Counted from the first letter of the stretch, positions 28,019 to 37,861 are shown. The stretch is 64,000 nt of DNA from Neochlamydia sp. AcF84 (GCF_011087585.1 NZ_VJOT01000021.1:1-64000); one strand, 5' to 3'. A program made the numbers and translations. Notes: generated by a model not told the origin, from the letters alone.

Positions 28019-30772
28019 ATGTCAATTTCTTCTTCTAAATCAGCTTCTTCGCTAAGTAAGAGCCTTTATCCTAAAATAGGGATATCTGCACGGGCAGCCA
28101 ATAAACCTATTTCCTCTGCTCTTTTTCACTCTACCTCGATTCCTGTGGCTTTAAAAAGTCTTCAGGTAAGTCATCCATTGGTACCAGCAGTTAGCAATGG
28201 TAGAATGTCCAAATATGCCATTTCACGAGGTCATTCTAACCAGAAGAGCTGTGTTCCTTGGCCTAAAGGCAAACGCTTTTATAGTAGAAAGCTAAATGTT
28301 AAGCCCCAGCCAAGTTCTTCTAAAGTATTTAGAGAATTAAAGAAGTTGCATAGGGAAATAAAAGGTAAAAGTGATAAAAATGGGCCAGGAGAAACTTTTC
28401 AAACGTTTGTAAGCAAAAAATGTCAAGATGTTAAGAATATGACTCCTTTTGAGATGTCTAGGAAGTGGTTGTGGATACCTGTTAGTGGCCTAGCTTATCA
28501 TTTGCTTCGCTCACATTTCACTGATCAGGTAAAAAAATCATTAAAAGTAGAAATTAATCATATTAGCGTGCCAGAGGAAACTTTATCTCGCAAAGAGGTA
28601 TGGGTGCAGACAAAAAATATTGATAAGCTAGATGGAAGTTTTAGCTCTCAACAAGCTATTCCTCAAAAGCTGGCGATTACAGGAATTGGTGGCTCAGGAA
28701 AAACTGTTTTAGCTAAGCAATATATAGAGCATTATGAACAAAAAATGAAAGGCCAACAGGATAAGATAAGTACTCCATTCTTTGGAGATATGAAAGACAT
28801 GGAAAGCTTTTTTGAATCTTATAGGAAATTTGCCGTAGAGCTAGGCGTTCATGTGCCGTTGAAAGCTCAAAAAGAGGTGATTATTAGTGAAGTCAATAAA
28901 AAGCTTGCCCAAAGGCCTGATTGGCTTTTTGTGATTGATAACGTAGATGCGAAGAATTATGCAGAGCTGCAAGCTTTTCTTCCTCAGGATTCTAAGGGTA
29001 GGATTTTAATGGTGAGTCGCGAAAAGCTAAATAAAGTGAAAACTTTTGATATGCAAGTAAACCATATCAGTGAAGATGAAGCGCTAGAGATTTTTCACCT
29101 CAATCTCGGTAGTGACCATTGGGCTCTTAACCAAGCCAGCAACTCAAAACGTGATCTTGCCTTGCAGCTTTCTTATTTGCCTCTTGCTTTAAAGCAAGCC
29201 GCCCTTTACTTAAAAGCCGCTGAACCCTCTGCTTCGTTTGATTCTATAGTAAGCGCTTATACTGACAAACTAAGGAGCTTGATAGGAGTATCTAAAGAAG
29301 CTTCTATGCATTCAGCTGAGGTTAGCCATACGTTAAAAGCCGTGCTACTTTTAAGCATAGAAGCATGTGAAAAACAAAGAAGCGAAGCGAAAGAGCTCTT
29401 TACTATTATGCCTTTCTTAAATCCTTATTTTATTGAGGAGTCTCTTTTGAAGCTTTGGTGTAAAAGCCATCTAAAGAGTCCTGAGTCGCTGACCTCTTTA
29501 TTGGATGAGCTAGAAGGTTATGGGTTGATTACTAGAAAGGGAGCTGAAGTATGGGAAATTCATTCTTCCTTGCAAGAGTTGCTTCTTGAGAAAATGAGTA
29601 AAGAAGGAAAGAAGACCGAACAGGTCTTAAAAAACTTTCTAGGCATGCTTAAGGATAATTACAGCTTGAATATGGTCTCCAAAGATAGCCACCACCAAGC
29701 AAAAGCTATTGAAAACCAATGGAGATTTCTTTCAAAATATGCCACAGAACATCAACTAGCTCATGAATTAAAGCATTGCTTTGTGCATGTTTATAATGTG
29801 CTAGGCAATTATTATCTGCAATCTAATAATTTTTTTGAAGCCCGTCAGGCCTTTGAGAGAAGTTTAGAGCTTGCAGGGTTAAAGCTTGAAGATAAAGAAG
29901 CTGAAGAAATCTGCAGGATTTTAAAAGATCATCAAGAGCTTCCCGCGCTTTACTCTCAAACGCTCCATTATCTAGGTATTATCCATTTTCATGCACGAGA
30001 ATGGGAGCAAGCTGAAAGATATTTTAATAAAGCCGTTGACATTCAAAAAGAGATAGCAAAAAATGCTGATGTCTATAAAAATCCAAATCCTGTAGACCTT
30101 CTAATTTTCCAAAGGCAAGGGCCAGGCTGGCTTCTTATAGAAGGGGATAAAGATGATTTGTTAAAAGCAGAAAAGCTTTATTTAGATTTATTTCAAGAAA
30201 AAAGGTTTGCACCGCCAGGAAAAGAGCAAGATGTAACTAACCAAAGGTATTGCAATCTTCAATTAGGTAGAGTTTATCTTAAGCTAGCCCAGGCGGCTTC
30301 TAAAGAAGATGAAGCCGTAATGTATTATCAAAAAGCTTTAGGAAGGCTTGAAAAAGGTGGGCTTGAACAGGGCGCCTCTTTTCAAGGAGCCATTCAAATG
30401 AGGGAATCAGGGCACAGAAAGGCTGGGGAAGCTTACCTAGTATTAGGGGAGCTTTACTTAGATAAAAATTGCCCTTTTAAAGATTTAGAAAAAGCAAAAA
30501 ACTGTTTTAAAAAAGCCGTAGAGGTATCTGAAACGGACTTAAGAATTTGTGCTAAATCTAGCTACTATCTTACTAAGCTTTATTGGGAAAAAGGCCGTTT
30601 GGATAAAGCTTTTAAAGCTAATACAGGCTCTATTGACTTGTATAATCAAGTAGGAGGTAAAGGGCTAACCAAGCTTCCAATCCCTGCCCTTAGGGAAGCA
30701 GAAATGATAAGAGACACTTTGATAGCCGATATTAAAGGAGCTTTTAGAAACGATGCTGCTTTAATTGGCTAA
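28019..30772 (+). CDS. STAND (NB-ARC-like) ATPase with TPR C-terminus
   Basis: This 917-residue signalling-type ATPase has Walker A GIGGSGKT at 222-229 and Walker B LFVIDNVD near 303-310. The LPQDSKGRILMVSR sensor strand is at 321-334 and SYLPLAL, the GLPLAL-type motif, at 385-391. A winged-helix region follows (about 440-540), then TPR-like helices from about 590. In NB-ARC proteins such a module is a ligand-controlled switch. The N-terminal 105 residues contain no Asp or Glu, are rich in Ser, Lys and Arg, and include RFYS at 86-89. That is odd and could be a targeting or secretion signal. WLWIPVSGLAYHLL (150-163) may be membrane-associated. A ribosome site of AAAGGGG lies upstream, and a strong terminator follows at 30932. 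Confidence 0.82.
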   Translation: MSISSSKSASSLSKSLYPKIGISARAANKPISSALFHSTSIPVALKSLQVSHPLVPAVSNGRMSKYAISRGHSNQKSCVPWPKGKRFYSRKLNVKPQPSSSKVFRELKKLHREIKGKSDKNGPGETFQTFVSKKCQDVKNMTPFEMSRKWLWIPVSGLAYHLLRSHFTDQVKKSLKVEINHISVPEETLSRKEVWVQTKNIDKLDGSFSSQQAIPQKLAITGIGGSGKTVLAKQYIEHYEQKMKGQQDKISTPFFGDMKDMESFFESYRKFAVELGVHVPLKAQKEVIISEVNKKLAQRPDWLFVIDNVDAKNYAELQAFLPQDSKGRILMVSREKLNKVKTFDMQVNHISEDEALEIFHLNLGSDHWALNQASNSKRDLALQLSYLPLALKQAALYLKAAEPSASFDSIVSAYTDKLRSLIGVSKEASMHSAEVSHTLKAVLLLSIEACEKQRSEAKELFTIMPFLNPYFIEESLLKLWCKSHLKSPESLTSLLDELEGYGLITRKGAEVWEIHSSLQELLLEKMSKEGKKTEQVLKNFLGMLKDNYSLNMVSKDSHHQAKAIENQWRFLSKYATEHQLAHELKHCFVHVYNVLGNYYLQSNNFFEARQAFERSLELAGLKLEDKEAEEICRILKDHQELPALYSQTLHYLGIIHFHAREWEQAERYFNKAVDIQKEIAKNADVYKNPNPVDLLIFQRQGPGWLLIEGDKDDLLKAEKLYLDLFQEKRFAPPGKEQDVTNQRYCNLQLGRVYLKLAQAASKEDEAVMYYQKALGRLEKGGLEQGASFQGAIQMRESGHRKAGEAYLVLGELYLDKNCPFKDLEKAKNCFKKAVEVSETDLRICAKSSYYLTKLYWEKGRLDKAFKANTGSIDLYNQVGGKGLTKLPIPALREAEMIRDTLIADIKGAFRNDAALIG

Positions 30773-30868
30773 AAACGATGGACCCCTCTATTTAAAACAA
30801 ACTGTTTAATGAGCTTTACAAAGGTAAAGGGAGGAATGGGCTTCAAGCTGCCCTCGTCCATCAAGCAT

Positions 30869-30897
30869 CTTAGCCATTTGTATATCATATGGCTAAG
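30869..30897 (+). terminator. Stem-loop after the STAND gene
   Basis: CTTAGCCAT (30869-30877) pairs with ATGGCTAAG (30889-30897), separated by 11 bases. The downstream TTGGTTTGCTT is only moderately U-rich. It lies upstream of the better terminator at 30932. Confidence 0.4.
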
Positions 30898-30931
30898 CTT
30901 GGTTTGCTTATCGGAAAGAAGGTCTAGCATG

Positions 30932-30961
30932 GTGATGGTATCCTAAAAAAAGTACCATCAC
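30932..30961 (+). terminator. Intrinsic terminator of the STAND gene
   Basis: GTGATGGTA (30932-30940) and TACCATCAC (30953-30961) form a nine-bp stem, followed by a T-rich run (TTTTTATCTTTTACTTTTTT). It lies between the STAND gene and the deacetylase gene, so the latter probably has its own promoter. Confidence 0.65.
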
Positions 30962-31007
30962 TGTTCTACTTTTTATCTTTTACTTTTTTAATAACTTGCA
31001 GGCCTAT

Positions 31008-31979
31008 ATGCTATCTACCCTCATTGTAGAAGACTTTCTCTTTACTCATCACCTCACAGGGTCTAGCCACCCTGAATCTCCTTATAGGTTTAAAGTAAGT
31101 AGGCAAGCTTTACAAACTCAAGGGCTATTAAAAAGAGGAGGTGTTCTTCGGCCTCGCCTAGCAGAAGAAAATGAGCTTTTGTTGTGTCATACTCCTGGCT
31201 ATCTACAGGAAGTGCAAGATAATATTCAGCAATGTATTTATAGTGGCTCTAAAGATGGCTCTTTTCAACTTTCTACCGGAGATGTACAGATATGTCCTGC
31301 ATCTGAAAAAATTGCACGCCATGCTGTTGGTGCTGTATTAAATGCTGTAGATAGCGTTATGCTTGCCCAAGCACGCAATGCTTTTTGTCTAGTGCGTCCA
31401 CCAGGGCATCATGCCTGTATGGATAAGGGCATGGGCTTTTGCCTATATAACAATGTAGCCATCGGTGCGCGCTATGCTTGCCAAAGATACGGATTGCGAA
31501 AAGTTTTAATTATAGATTGGGACGTTCATCATGGCAACGGTATACAAGATATTTTTTATGAAGATCCTACAGTTTTTTACTTTAGCACCCATAATAAAAG
31601 AATCTATCCGGGTACAGGTTTAAGCCAGGAAGGGGGAAGAGGGGCTGGCAAAGGGTTTAATCTTAACTTTCCTATCGAGCCCCACGAGAATCCTCGACAG
31701 AAAATTAAAGAAATTTTTAGTTACCAGCTTATGGAAAGTACAAAAAGCTTTCAACCCGAGTTTATTTTTATTTCGGCAGGTTTTGATGCACATGCACAGG
31801 ATCCTTTAGGAGGCTTTAATTTGACTACACCAGATTTTGTAGATTTGACACAAATTGTTAAAGATTTAGCAGAAAAGTATTGTAAAGGTCGCTTAGTATC
31901 GGCATTGGAAGGTGGCTATAACTTAGAAGTTTTAAAAGAAGTCATTCCAGCGCATGTTCAAGAATTACTGTCCCCTTAA
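31008..31979 (+). CDS. Histone-deacetylase-family (class II / acetoin-utilisation type) hydrolase
   Basis: This zinc-dependent deacetylase removes acetyl groups from lysines or polyamines. Its substrate is unknown. The active site is complete: RPPGHHA with H134-H135, the zinc ligands D172 and H174 in DWDVHHGNG, D260 in SAGFDAHAQDPLGG, and the LEGGYN tyrosine near the C-terminus. The length of 323 residues is typical. I use the ATG at 31008 (MLSTLIVEDF); a TTG twelve bases earlier is also in frame. The 3' end overlaps the end of the convergent dapF by 38 bp. Confidence 0.88.
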   Translation: MLSTLIVEDFLFTHHLTGSSHPESPYRFKVSRQALQTQGLLKRGGVLRPRLAEENELLLCHTPGYLQEVQDNIQQCIYSGSKDGSFQLSTGDVQICPASEKIARHAVGAVLNAVDSVMLAQARNAFCLVRPPGHHACMDKGMGFCLYNNVAIGARYACQRYGLRKVLIIDWDVHHGNGIQDIFYEDPTVFYFSTHNKRIYPGTGLSQEGGRGAGKGFNLNFPIEPHENPRQKIKEIFSYQLMESTKSFQPEFIFISAGFDAHAQDPLGGFNLTTPDFVDLTQIVKDLAEKYCKGRLVSALEGGYNLEVLKEVIPAHVQELLSP

Positions 31980-32751
31980 AAACTAGCTTTGCAGGCCCTA
32001 TCATACGCACCTTGGTAAAGCAGCCCTTATTATATTCAAAATCAATTTTCAGAAAATCTTCCGAGCGGACTTTCACAGTTAAGGGGCCTTCTAATTGATG
32101 AAGCTTGGCAGCTGCTAATGCCGCTGCGGTAGCTCCTGTTCCACAGGCAAGTGTTTCTTGCTCCACCCCGCGTTCATAGGTTCTAACATGAAGGATGCCT
32201 TGGTCATCTATTTGTACAAAGTTTACATTAACTCCGCGTGGAGCAAAGAGAGGATGAAAGCGTATGGTGCGCCCACATTCATTAAGATTTAAGAAATCGA
32301 GTTTGTCCGTAAAGATTACCGCATGAGGCACGCCCGTATCCAAATAATGAATTGTCCAAGGAAAAAGATCAAGCGACCATCGTATTTCAGAAGGGCTTCC
32401 CATTTGTACAGCTACATCCTCATCCTCAGAACTAACCTTCAAAGTACTAAATAAAGTTTCAATATTCAGCCACTCTTCTTGAATGCCACATTCTTGAGTA
32501 AACTTGAATAGGCAGCGGATACCATTTCCGCACATTTCGGCTTCACTACCATCGGCGTTAAAAATGCGCATTTTGTAATGAGCCTTTTGCGATGTTTCTA
32601 AAAGAATAACCCCATCTGCCCCAATCCCTTTTTGCCGAGCGCACAATTTTTGGATAAGGGTAGGAGTTAAAGCAGGAAGCTTAGAAGTTCGATTATCAAA
32701 AAGGATGAAATCATTTCCACATCCTGAGTATTTTGAAAAATTAAATAGCAT
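31942..32751 (-). CDS. dapF: Diaminopimelate epimerase
   Basis: This enzyme interconverts LL- and meso-diaminopimelate for peptidoglycan and lysine synthesis. The two catalytic cysteines are both present: C74 in AEMCGNGIRC and C203 in LACGTGATAAA. The KYSGCGNDFI opening and the length of 269 residues are typical. Published work on Chlamydia reports that DapF can also act as the missing glutamate racemase. Whether that holds here is open. It is part of a minus-strand series glyA-clpP-dapF, the order I recall from C. trachomatis. Confidence 0.95.
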   Translation of the reverse strand: MLFNFSKYSGCGNDFILFDNRTSKLPALTPTLIQKLCARQKGIGADGVILLETSQKAHYKMRIFNADGSEAEMCGNGIRCLFKFTQECGIQEEWLNIETLFSTLKVSSEDEDVAVQMGSPSEIRWSLDLFPWTIHYLDTGVPHAVIFTDKLDFLNLNECGRTIRFHPLFAPRGVNVNFVQIDDQGILHVRTYERGVEQETLACGTGATAAALAAAKLHQLEGPLTVKVRSEDFLKIDFEYNKGCFTKVRMIGPAKLVFKGTVILEHALE

Positions 32752-32852
32752 GAATAAAATTAATAAAAATTAAAAGAAGATCACCGACAAGGAAAAAAAA
32801 GAAATTAAAAAAGTAATCGTTCTTAATGCTTATCAGGAATTTTCTTTTATTT

Positions 32853-33464
32853 TTACATCTCTAAATCGTCTATAGAATGAACAATGCCATCTAGCAAACC
32901 AAATTCTAGGGCTTCTTGGGGACTTAACCAGTTATCGCGATCCATCGCTTTTTGAATGGTTTCATAGTCTTTACCTGTCTGATGCATGTAAAGTCTTATC
33001 AGAGCTTCATGCGTCTTAAGCATTTCTTTTGCTTGAATCTCTAAATCAGTCGCTTGGCCTTTAATCACCCCTCCAATCAGAGGTTGGTGAATCATTATCC
33101 TTGACTGAGGGGTAGCAAAGCGTCGTTTCGGAGCTGCTGAAAGGCTTAATACAGAGCCCATAGAGGCTGCTAAGCCGCACACTAAAGTTGTAACAGGAGA
33201 TTTCATAAGTTGAATTTGATCCCAAATAGCAAATCCTGAGTCGACAGAACCACCGGGGCTATTGATTACAAATAAAATAGGTTTTCCTGGAGCCGTAAGT
33301 TCTAAATACCAAAGCTTACGAATAATGCTTTCGGCTGAATTGCTGTCAACCGCATCACTTAAAAAAATGCGGCGGGATTCAAGGATTACGCTATCTATAC
33401 GATCTTCGAGCCTAATAAAAGGTATGCTGCTATAGTTATCTTTTTCTTTATCTGCTTTAGCCAT
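32853..33464 (-). CDS. clpP: ATP-dependent Clp protease proteolytic subunit
   Basis: ClpP is a serine peptidase forming the barrel of the Clp protease. The catalytic triad is intact: S101 in AASMGSVL, H126 in IMIHQPL and D175 in [19 protein letters not shown] is the substrate-strand region. Length is 203 residues. Chlamydiae carry two clpP genes. Synteny with glyA and dapF points to the copy beside those genes (ClpP2 in C. trachomatis). Confidence 0.95.
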   Translation of the reverse strand: MAKADKEKDNYSSIPFIRLEDRIDSVILESRRIFLSDAVDSNSAESIIRKLWYLELTAPGKPILFVINSPGGSVDSGFAIWDQIQLMKSPVTTLVCGLAASMGSVLSLSAAPKRRFATPQSRIMIHQPLIGGVIKGQATDLEIQAKEMLKTHEALIRLYMHQTGKDYETIQKAMDRDNWLSPQEALEFGLLDGIVHSIDDLEM

Positions 33465-33521
33465 GGATGTCTTCTCCGAAGATTAAATTAAGCCTTATTA
33501 TCCTTATTTTAGCTTGCAAAA

Positions 33522-35006
33522 TCAAGCATCATTTACAATGATTTCAGGATAAAGAGGATAGTGCTGCAAAAGTTCTGCTACACGGCTGCGGGATCTTTCT
33601 AAAATTGCAGGCTCTACGATTGCTTGTGCTTTACTGGGTTGCCCGGTTTTATTATTTATAATTGGGGTAGTATGAGTAAGGATATCAGCAGAGATATCTG
33701 CAATTTCAGCCATTTCCTCAACACCTAATCCTAACGTTGTGACTGCTGCTGCTCCCATGCGGACGCCAGAAGTGTACCAGGGTCCATTTTTGTCAAAAGG
33801 TATGGCATTACGATTGACAGTCAACATAGCTTGGCGTAATGCCGTCTCAGCGTGCCTGCCCGTCAACCCATATTGAGTTAAGTCTAAAATTAGCAAATGA
33901 TTTTCTGTTCCTCCTGTCACTAATCGAATCCCTCTTTTGCGAAATTGAGCAGCAAGGGCTTGCATGTTATCCACAATTTTTTGTGCATAATCGCAGAATG
34001 CCTTGCTATTAGCCTCTTTGAAAGCAATAGCTTTTGCAGCTATCACATGGGGCAAAGGACCTCCCAGGACAAGGGGGCATCCTTTATTGACAATGTCGAT
34101 ATATTCTTTAGTGCATAGGATAATGCCGCCACGTGGTCCGCGCAGGGTTTTGTGGGTGGTAGACGTGACAATATGGGCATAAGGAATAGGATTAAACTCA
34201 CCAGTGAATACTTTCCCCGCCACTAATCCGGCAAAATGAGCCATATCGACCATTAACACAGCCCCCACGCTATCTGCTATTTCACGCATTTTAGCAAAGT
34301 TAATTCTGCGAGGATAAGCTGAATAACCTGCTAAAAGAATAGTAGGTTTCTCTTGTTTAGCCATGTTTGCAAGCTGTGAGTAATCTAAAAGCTCAGTAGA
34401 GGGATCCACATCATAAAGAACAGCTTTCATCATTTTACTCGATATATTATGCCGGTAGCCGTGTGTTAAATGCCCTCCAGAGTTTAAAGACATTCCCATG
34501 ACTTTTTGATTAAGCATTAGTTGACGAATATTTTCATATTCGTGGGGAGCTAATTCATCGAGATTTTTTTTACCTAGCTTTTCAATGGCAGGATTTTGCA
34601 CACGTTGCACAAGAATAGACCAAAAAGCAACCAAATTAGCATCTGCTCCAGAGTGAGGCTGGACATAAGCTTCTTCGCAGCCAAAAATAGACTTAAGCTC
34701 TTTGATGGCTATTTCTTCAACTGTATCGACGTTTTCGCAGCCTGCATAAAAACGATGATGGGCAAATCCTTCGGCATACTTATCTGTCAGAAGATTTCCC
34801 ATAGCAAGTTGAACAGCTAGGGAAGAAAAATTTTCTGAAGCAATAAGCTTAAGATATGAGCGCTGATCTTTAAGTTCTTGCAAGATGCTCGCACTGATTT
34901 GAGGGGCTGCTGTTTCAATATAATCTAAAGCTGCTAAGTAGGCGATAGTAGCTTTATTACGTTCGCTGGGGGCACTTTTTGCAAAATAATTGTCTAATAA
35001 TGTCAT
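33522..35006 (-). CDS. glyA: Serine hydroxymethyltransferase
   Basis: This PLP enzyme converts serine and tetrahydrofolate to glycine and methylene-THF, the cell's main one-carbon source. The PLP lysine lies in the VTSTTHKTLRGPRGG block. The protein is about 494 residues, longer than the roughly 420 of most bacteria but usual for chlamydiae, owing to insertions near EKLGKKNLDELAPHEY and IIPFD-type loops. I chose the ATG at 35006 (MTLLDNYF): AGGAG lies seven bases upstream, and the other in-frame ATG is 15 bases further. Confidence 0.94.
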   Translation of the reverse strand: MTLLDNYFAKSAPSERNKATIAYLAALDYIETAAPQISASILQELKDQRSYLKLIASENFSSLAVQLAMGNLLTDKYAEGFAHHRFYAGCENVDTVEEIAIKELKSIFGCEEAYVQPHSGADANLVAFWSILVQRVQNPAIEKLGKKNLDELAPHEYENIRQLMLNQKVMGMSLNSGGHLTHGYRHNISSKMMKAVLYDVDPSTELLDYSQLANMAKQEKPTILLAGYSAYPRRINFAKMREIADSVGAVLMVDMAHFAGLVAGKVFTGEFNPIPYAHIVTSTTHKTLRGPRGGIILCTKEYIDIVNKGCPLVLGGPLPHVIAAKAIAFKEANSKAFCDYAQKIVDNMQALAAQFRKRGIRLVTGGTENHLLILDLTQYGLTGRHAETALRQAMLTVNRNAIPFDKNGPWYTSGVRMGAAAVTTLGLGVEEMAEIADISADILTHTTPIINNKTGQPSKAQAIVEPAILERSRSRVAELLQHYPLYPEIIVNDA

Positions 35007-35559
35007 ACGCAAGCTCCTCATTAAGGATCATAAGAGGAACCAATTTATCTTAAATATGCAAATTTGTAAATGAGATTACTTTTAAGGTTAAGAAATATAA
35101 AAGAAGGATTTTTATCGATTGAAGAAGATAACCAAGTTTATGGACTAAATTAAAAAAAATGCAAAATTTAATAATAGATAAATATCTAAATATAAAACCT
35201 TTGAGTTTGAATTGAGGTTTTTTTATCAAGGAAGCTGAAAGTTAAGAGGGAATAAGAAAAGAAAAACAATTGAGAAAATTTTAAAAAATTAAGCCATTTG
35301 AGTCATTTTAAGCTGATTGAGAGAAGGAGAGGGTGTAAAAAATAATTTATATCGATTAAGTAAAGCTTTTTTTTGTTTTTCTATAAAAATTCTTTTAACT
35401 TTTGCATTTCTTCTAGCTGGCTTTCTTTACAAGATGGGTTCATTCAGAAATAAACTTTTTCAGACTTTTTTCTTGAGAATTATCCTGGAAGGAACTATGC
35501 TTTATAGCAAAATAGCAAAGACCTGATTAAGGCCACCTTTACAACGCGTAGGAAAAAGC
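35007..35559. other. Intergenic region upstream of cdsZ
   Basis: About 550 AT-rich bases lie between the divergent glyA and cdsZ genes. A 69-codon plus-strand frame at 35317-35526 contains a hydrophobic stretch (FAFLLAGFLYKMG) with a GAAGGAGAG upstream, but no family is recognisable. I do not call it. The region should hold the promoters of both genes. Confidence 0.45.
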
Positions 35560-36333
35560 ATGCAAGAAGCTCTTAACATAATTTTAGAAATACAAGAATT
35601 TGATATGCAGCTTATTCAATTAATGAGGCTCAAAAAAGAGCGCCAAGATGAATTGCATAATATTAATTCTGTTAAATCGGACTTGCAACACCAATCTCTT
35701 GTAAAAGAATCGGAAATTGCAGAATTAAAAAAGCATATACGTCTTGTGGAAGGTGAGCATCATGACATTGTCGCTAAGCTAAAGAAGCTGGAAGCGCAAC
35801 AAAATCATGTAAAAAAGGTAGAAGAGTTTAATGCTTTAAGCCAAGAGATGTCGGCAGTAGATCGAGAACGTATAGCTAAAGAATTGCGATTAAGTGACCT
35901 TTATGACAAGCTAGCTATAGAAGAAGACCATCTGAAAAATCTTACTCAAAGCCTTGAAGCAACTAGCGAAAGTAGTAAAGCTCTTGAAGCTGAAATTATG
36001 GAAAGTATTCGTGAAATTAATGCTGAGGGAAGACAACTCAAGCAAAAACGTGATGAGCTTGTCCTTAAGGCTGATCCCGAAACATTTCGCATCTACGAGA
36101 GATTACTGCGCAATAAAAAAGACCGCGTGGTTGTTCCTATTGAAAACCGTTGCTGTAGTGGATGCCACATTATGTTAACAGCTCAAGATGAAAACCTAGT
36201 ACGAAAAGGTGAGCGTTTAGTCTTCTGTGAGCATTGCGCACGTATTCATTATTGGCAAGAAAGCGAAGCACTTGAAGGTACAAGTGTGGCTACAAAGACG
36301 CGTCGTCGCCGTTCTACAAAAATAAAAAGTTAA
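35560..36333 (+). CDS. cdsZ: Coiled-coil zinc-ribbon protein, CdsZ/CT398-like
   Basis: Residues 1-180 form a long helical hairpin rich in Glu, Lys and Leu (for example MRLKKERQDEL and KKLEAQQNHVKKVEEF). The C-terminal zinc ribbon has CCSGC and CEHC. This matches the chlamydial CT398 family. By published work, CdsZ of C. trachomatis binds type III secretion and sigma-54 related proteins. The tail is Arg/Lys/Thr-rich (TKTRRRRSTKIKS). It has 257 residues and is directly followed by rnpB. The gene name rests on the family resemblance. Confidence 0.85.
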   Translation: MQEALNIILEIQEFDMQLIQLMRLKKERQDELHNINSVKSDLQHQSLVKESEIAELKKHIRLVEGEHHDIVAKLKKLEAQQNHVKKVEEFNALSQEMSAVDRERIAKELRLSDLYDKLAIEEDHLKNLTQSLEATSESSKALEAEIMESIREINAEGRQLKQKRDELVLKADPETFRIYERLLRNKKDRVVVPIENRCCSGCHIMLTAQDENLVRKGERLVFCEHCARIHYWQESEALEGTSVATKTRRRRSTKIKS

Positions 36334-36409
36334 GTTTAATCTAAGCGTTTACTTACTATTAAAGCCTTAATTTTTTAAGTAAATCCTACAGTTAAGCCTT
36401 TAAGTTTAC

Positions 36410-36438
36410 TTGTCCTTTAGGAAATATCTACCTATAAT
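36410..36438 (+). promoter_or_regulatory. Promoter of rnpB
   Basis: TTGTCC (36410-36415) and a perfect TATAAT (36433-36438) are separated by 17 bp, about 39 bp before the mature RNA. It is the best -10/-35 pair seen in the window. Confidence 0.65.
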
Positions 36439-36476
36439 CACTTCAAGTGAATAAAAGCTCAAGTGAATAAAAGCAT

Positions 36477-36841
36477 GTCTGGGAAGAGAGGCAATCGCTC
36501 TTACTTTTTAAGTAAGGGAGGAAAGTCTGGACTTCATAGGAGAGGATACCAGCGAAAAGCTGGGGGCCGTAAGGCTACGGAAAGTGTAACAGAAAATATA
36601 CCGCTGTTTAACTTCTAGTTAAATAGACAGGGTGAAATGCTAACTTTAAGAGGAAGCTCTACTTGAGGAGACTCAAGAGATGACAAACCCTATCCGAAGC
36701 AAGACCGAATTAAAGCTTTATAGTTCTCCGCTATGCTTTATAAGGGTCGCTTGAGCATGTTAGTGATAATGTGCCTAGATGAATGATTGCCCAACGGTCA
36801 CAAGGCCGTGAGACAGAATCCGGCTTAAAATCTTCCCAGAC
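36477..36841 (+). ncRNA. rnpB: RNase P RNA (class A)
   Basis: This is the catalytic RNA that matures tRNA 5' ends. The P1 helix is a perfect 11-bp pair between GTCTGGGAAGA (36477-36487) and TCTTCCCAGAC (36831-36841). Conserved region I is GAGGAAAGTC at 36518-36527, ACAGAAA lies near 36590, and conserved region V is AGACAGAATCCGGCTT near 36811-36826. Length is about 365 bases. The T-rich sequence after P1 (TTTTATTTTTCTTCTT) lets P1 double as terminator. It lies downstream of cdsZ on the same strand with its own promoter. Confidence 0.95.
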
Positions 36842-37156
36842 TTTTATTTTTCTTCTTATCCATTCAAGAAATTAACTTTTTTCAAGCTGGCTCTCTCCTT
36901 AAGGCAAGCTTTTTATTAGGTATACGATTACATAAAGAGTTGCTTAAAAAGCAAATTAGATTTTCCTGAGCTGCTTTTCTTACCTAAAGGCCTATCAAAA
37001 GCATAGGGTGAATACTTTTTAGTGCATTCATGGGGGTGAATTTTTGCATGGCGAGCAAAAAAGCCCCTCGAAAAGTTTTTTACCTCTAGCTAGGATGGGT
37101 TTTTAAGTTTATCCTTTGGATAAAATAGCAAGATAGTTAATGCTATTATCCCTGCC
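36842..37156. other. Short gap between rnpB and folE
   Basis: After the U-rich end of rnpB these 315 bases contain no reading frame or structure I can support. They separate rnpB from the 3' end of the minus-strand folE gene. Confidence 0.45.
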
Positions 37157-37861
37157 TTACACAGGCGTATTATTATACATCCTAATGCTTTCAAAAAATT
37201 CCCGGCGCACTACCTCATTATTTTGAAAGTTACCTCGCAGAATATTAGTGACCGTGTGGCTATGTTCATTTTCAATGCCGCGAGCAATGACACAGTAGTG
37301 TTCTGCAATAATCGAAATAGCTACATTCTCAGTATCAAGTAGATGAGCAAGCGAATCTACGATTTGCGCAGCTAATCTTTCTTGCACTTGAGGTCGCTTA
37401 GCAAAAAAACGCACGATGCGGGGGATTTTTGATAAGCCGATCAATTTTTTATGAGGGATGTAAGCGACATACGCATAGCCGCGCATAGGAACAAAGTGGT
37501 GTTCACAAAAGCTAGTAAAATTAACTTTTACTAGGATAATATTAGCATCTTCCCTTTTAGAAGGTTCATATTTGTTCTCAAAAAAACTCACCTCAGGAAA
37601 GTTATCATCTTTAAGCCCAGAAAAGATCTCCTTAACATACATACGAGCAATACGGCTTGGAGTATCTTGCAGGGAATCATCGGATAAATCGAGCCCTAGT
37701 ATTTGTAGAATCTCGGTGTACTTTTCAGCGATCAGTTTAATTTTTTCCTCATCCGTCTTATCATCTATGCTTTCTAAAATAGGAGATGGATAGCAGGTGC
37801 GGATGTGTAAGGGTGCGTTTGCTTGTAGGGGAAGTTGTTTTTTAGGTGCTTTTTTGGCCAT
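37157..37861 (-). CDS. folE: GTP cyclohydrolase I
   Basis: This enzyme opens folate synthesis by converting GTP to dihydroneopterin triphosphate. The zinc site is SFCEHHFVPMRG with the cysteine and histidine, and EHYCVIARG holds the third ligand cysteine. RREFFESI closes the conserved core. It is 234 residues with a Lys-rich N-terminal extension. Its start lies inside the last 20 bases of the upstream SpoU gene, so the pair is translationally coupled. Confidence 0.93.
   Translation of the reverse strand: MAKKAPKKQLPLQANAPLHIRTCYPSPILESIDDKTDEEKIKLIAEKYTEILQILGLDLSDDSLQDTPSRIARMYVKEIFSGLKDDNFPEVSFFENKYEPSKREDANIILVKVNFTSFCEHHFVPMRGYAYVAYIPHKKLIGLSKIPRIVRFFAKRPQVQERLAAQIVDSLAHLLDTENVAISIIAEHYCVIARGIENEHSHTVTNILRGNFQNNEVVRREFFESIRMYNNTPV

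Noticed and set aside
35317..35526. A possible 69-residue membrane protein upstream of cdsZ
   Set aside because: It has no recognisable family and sits in AT-rich spacer. A weak ribosome-site-like sequence alone was not enough.
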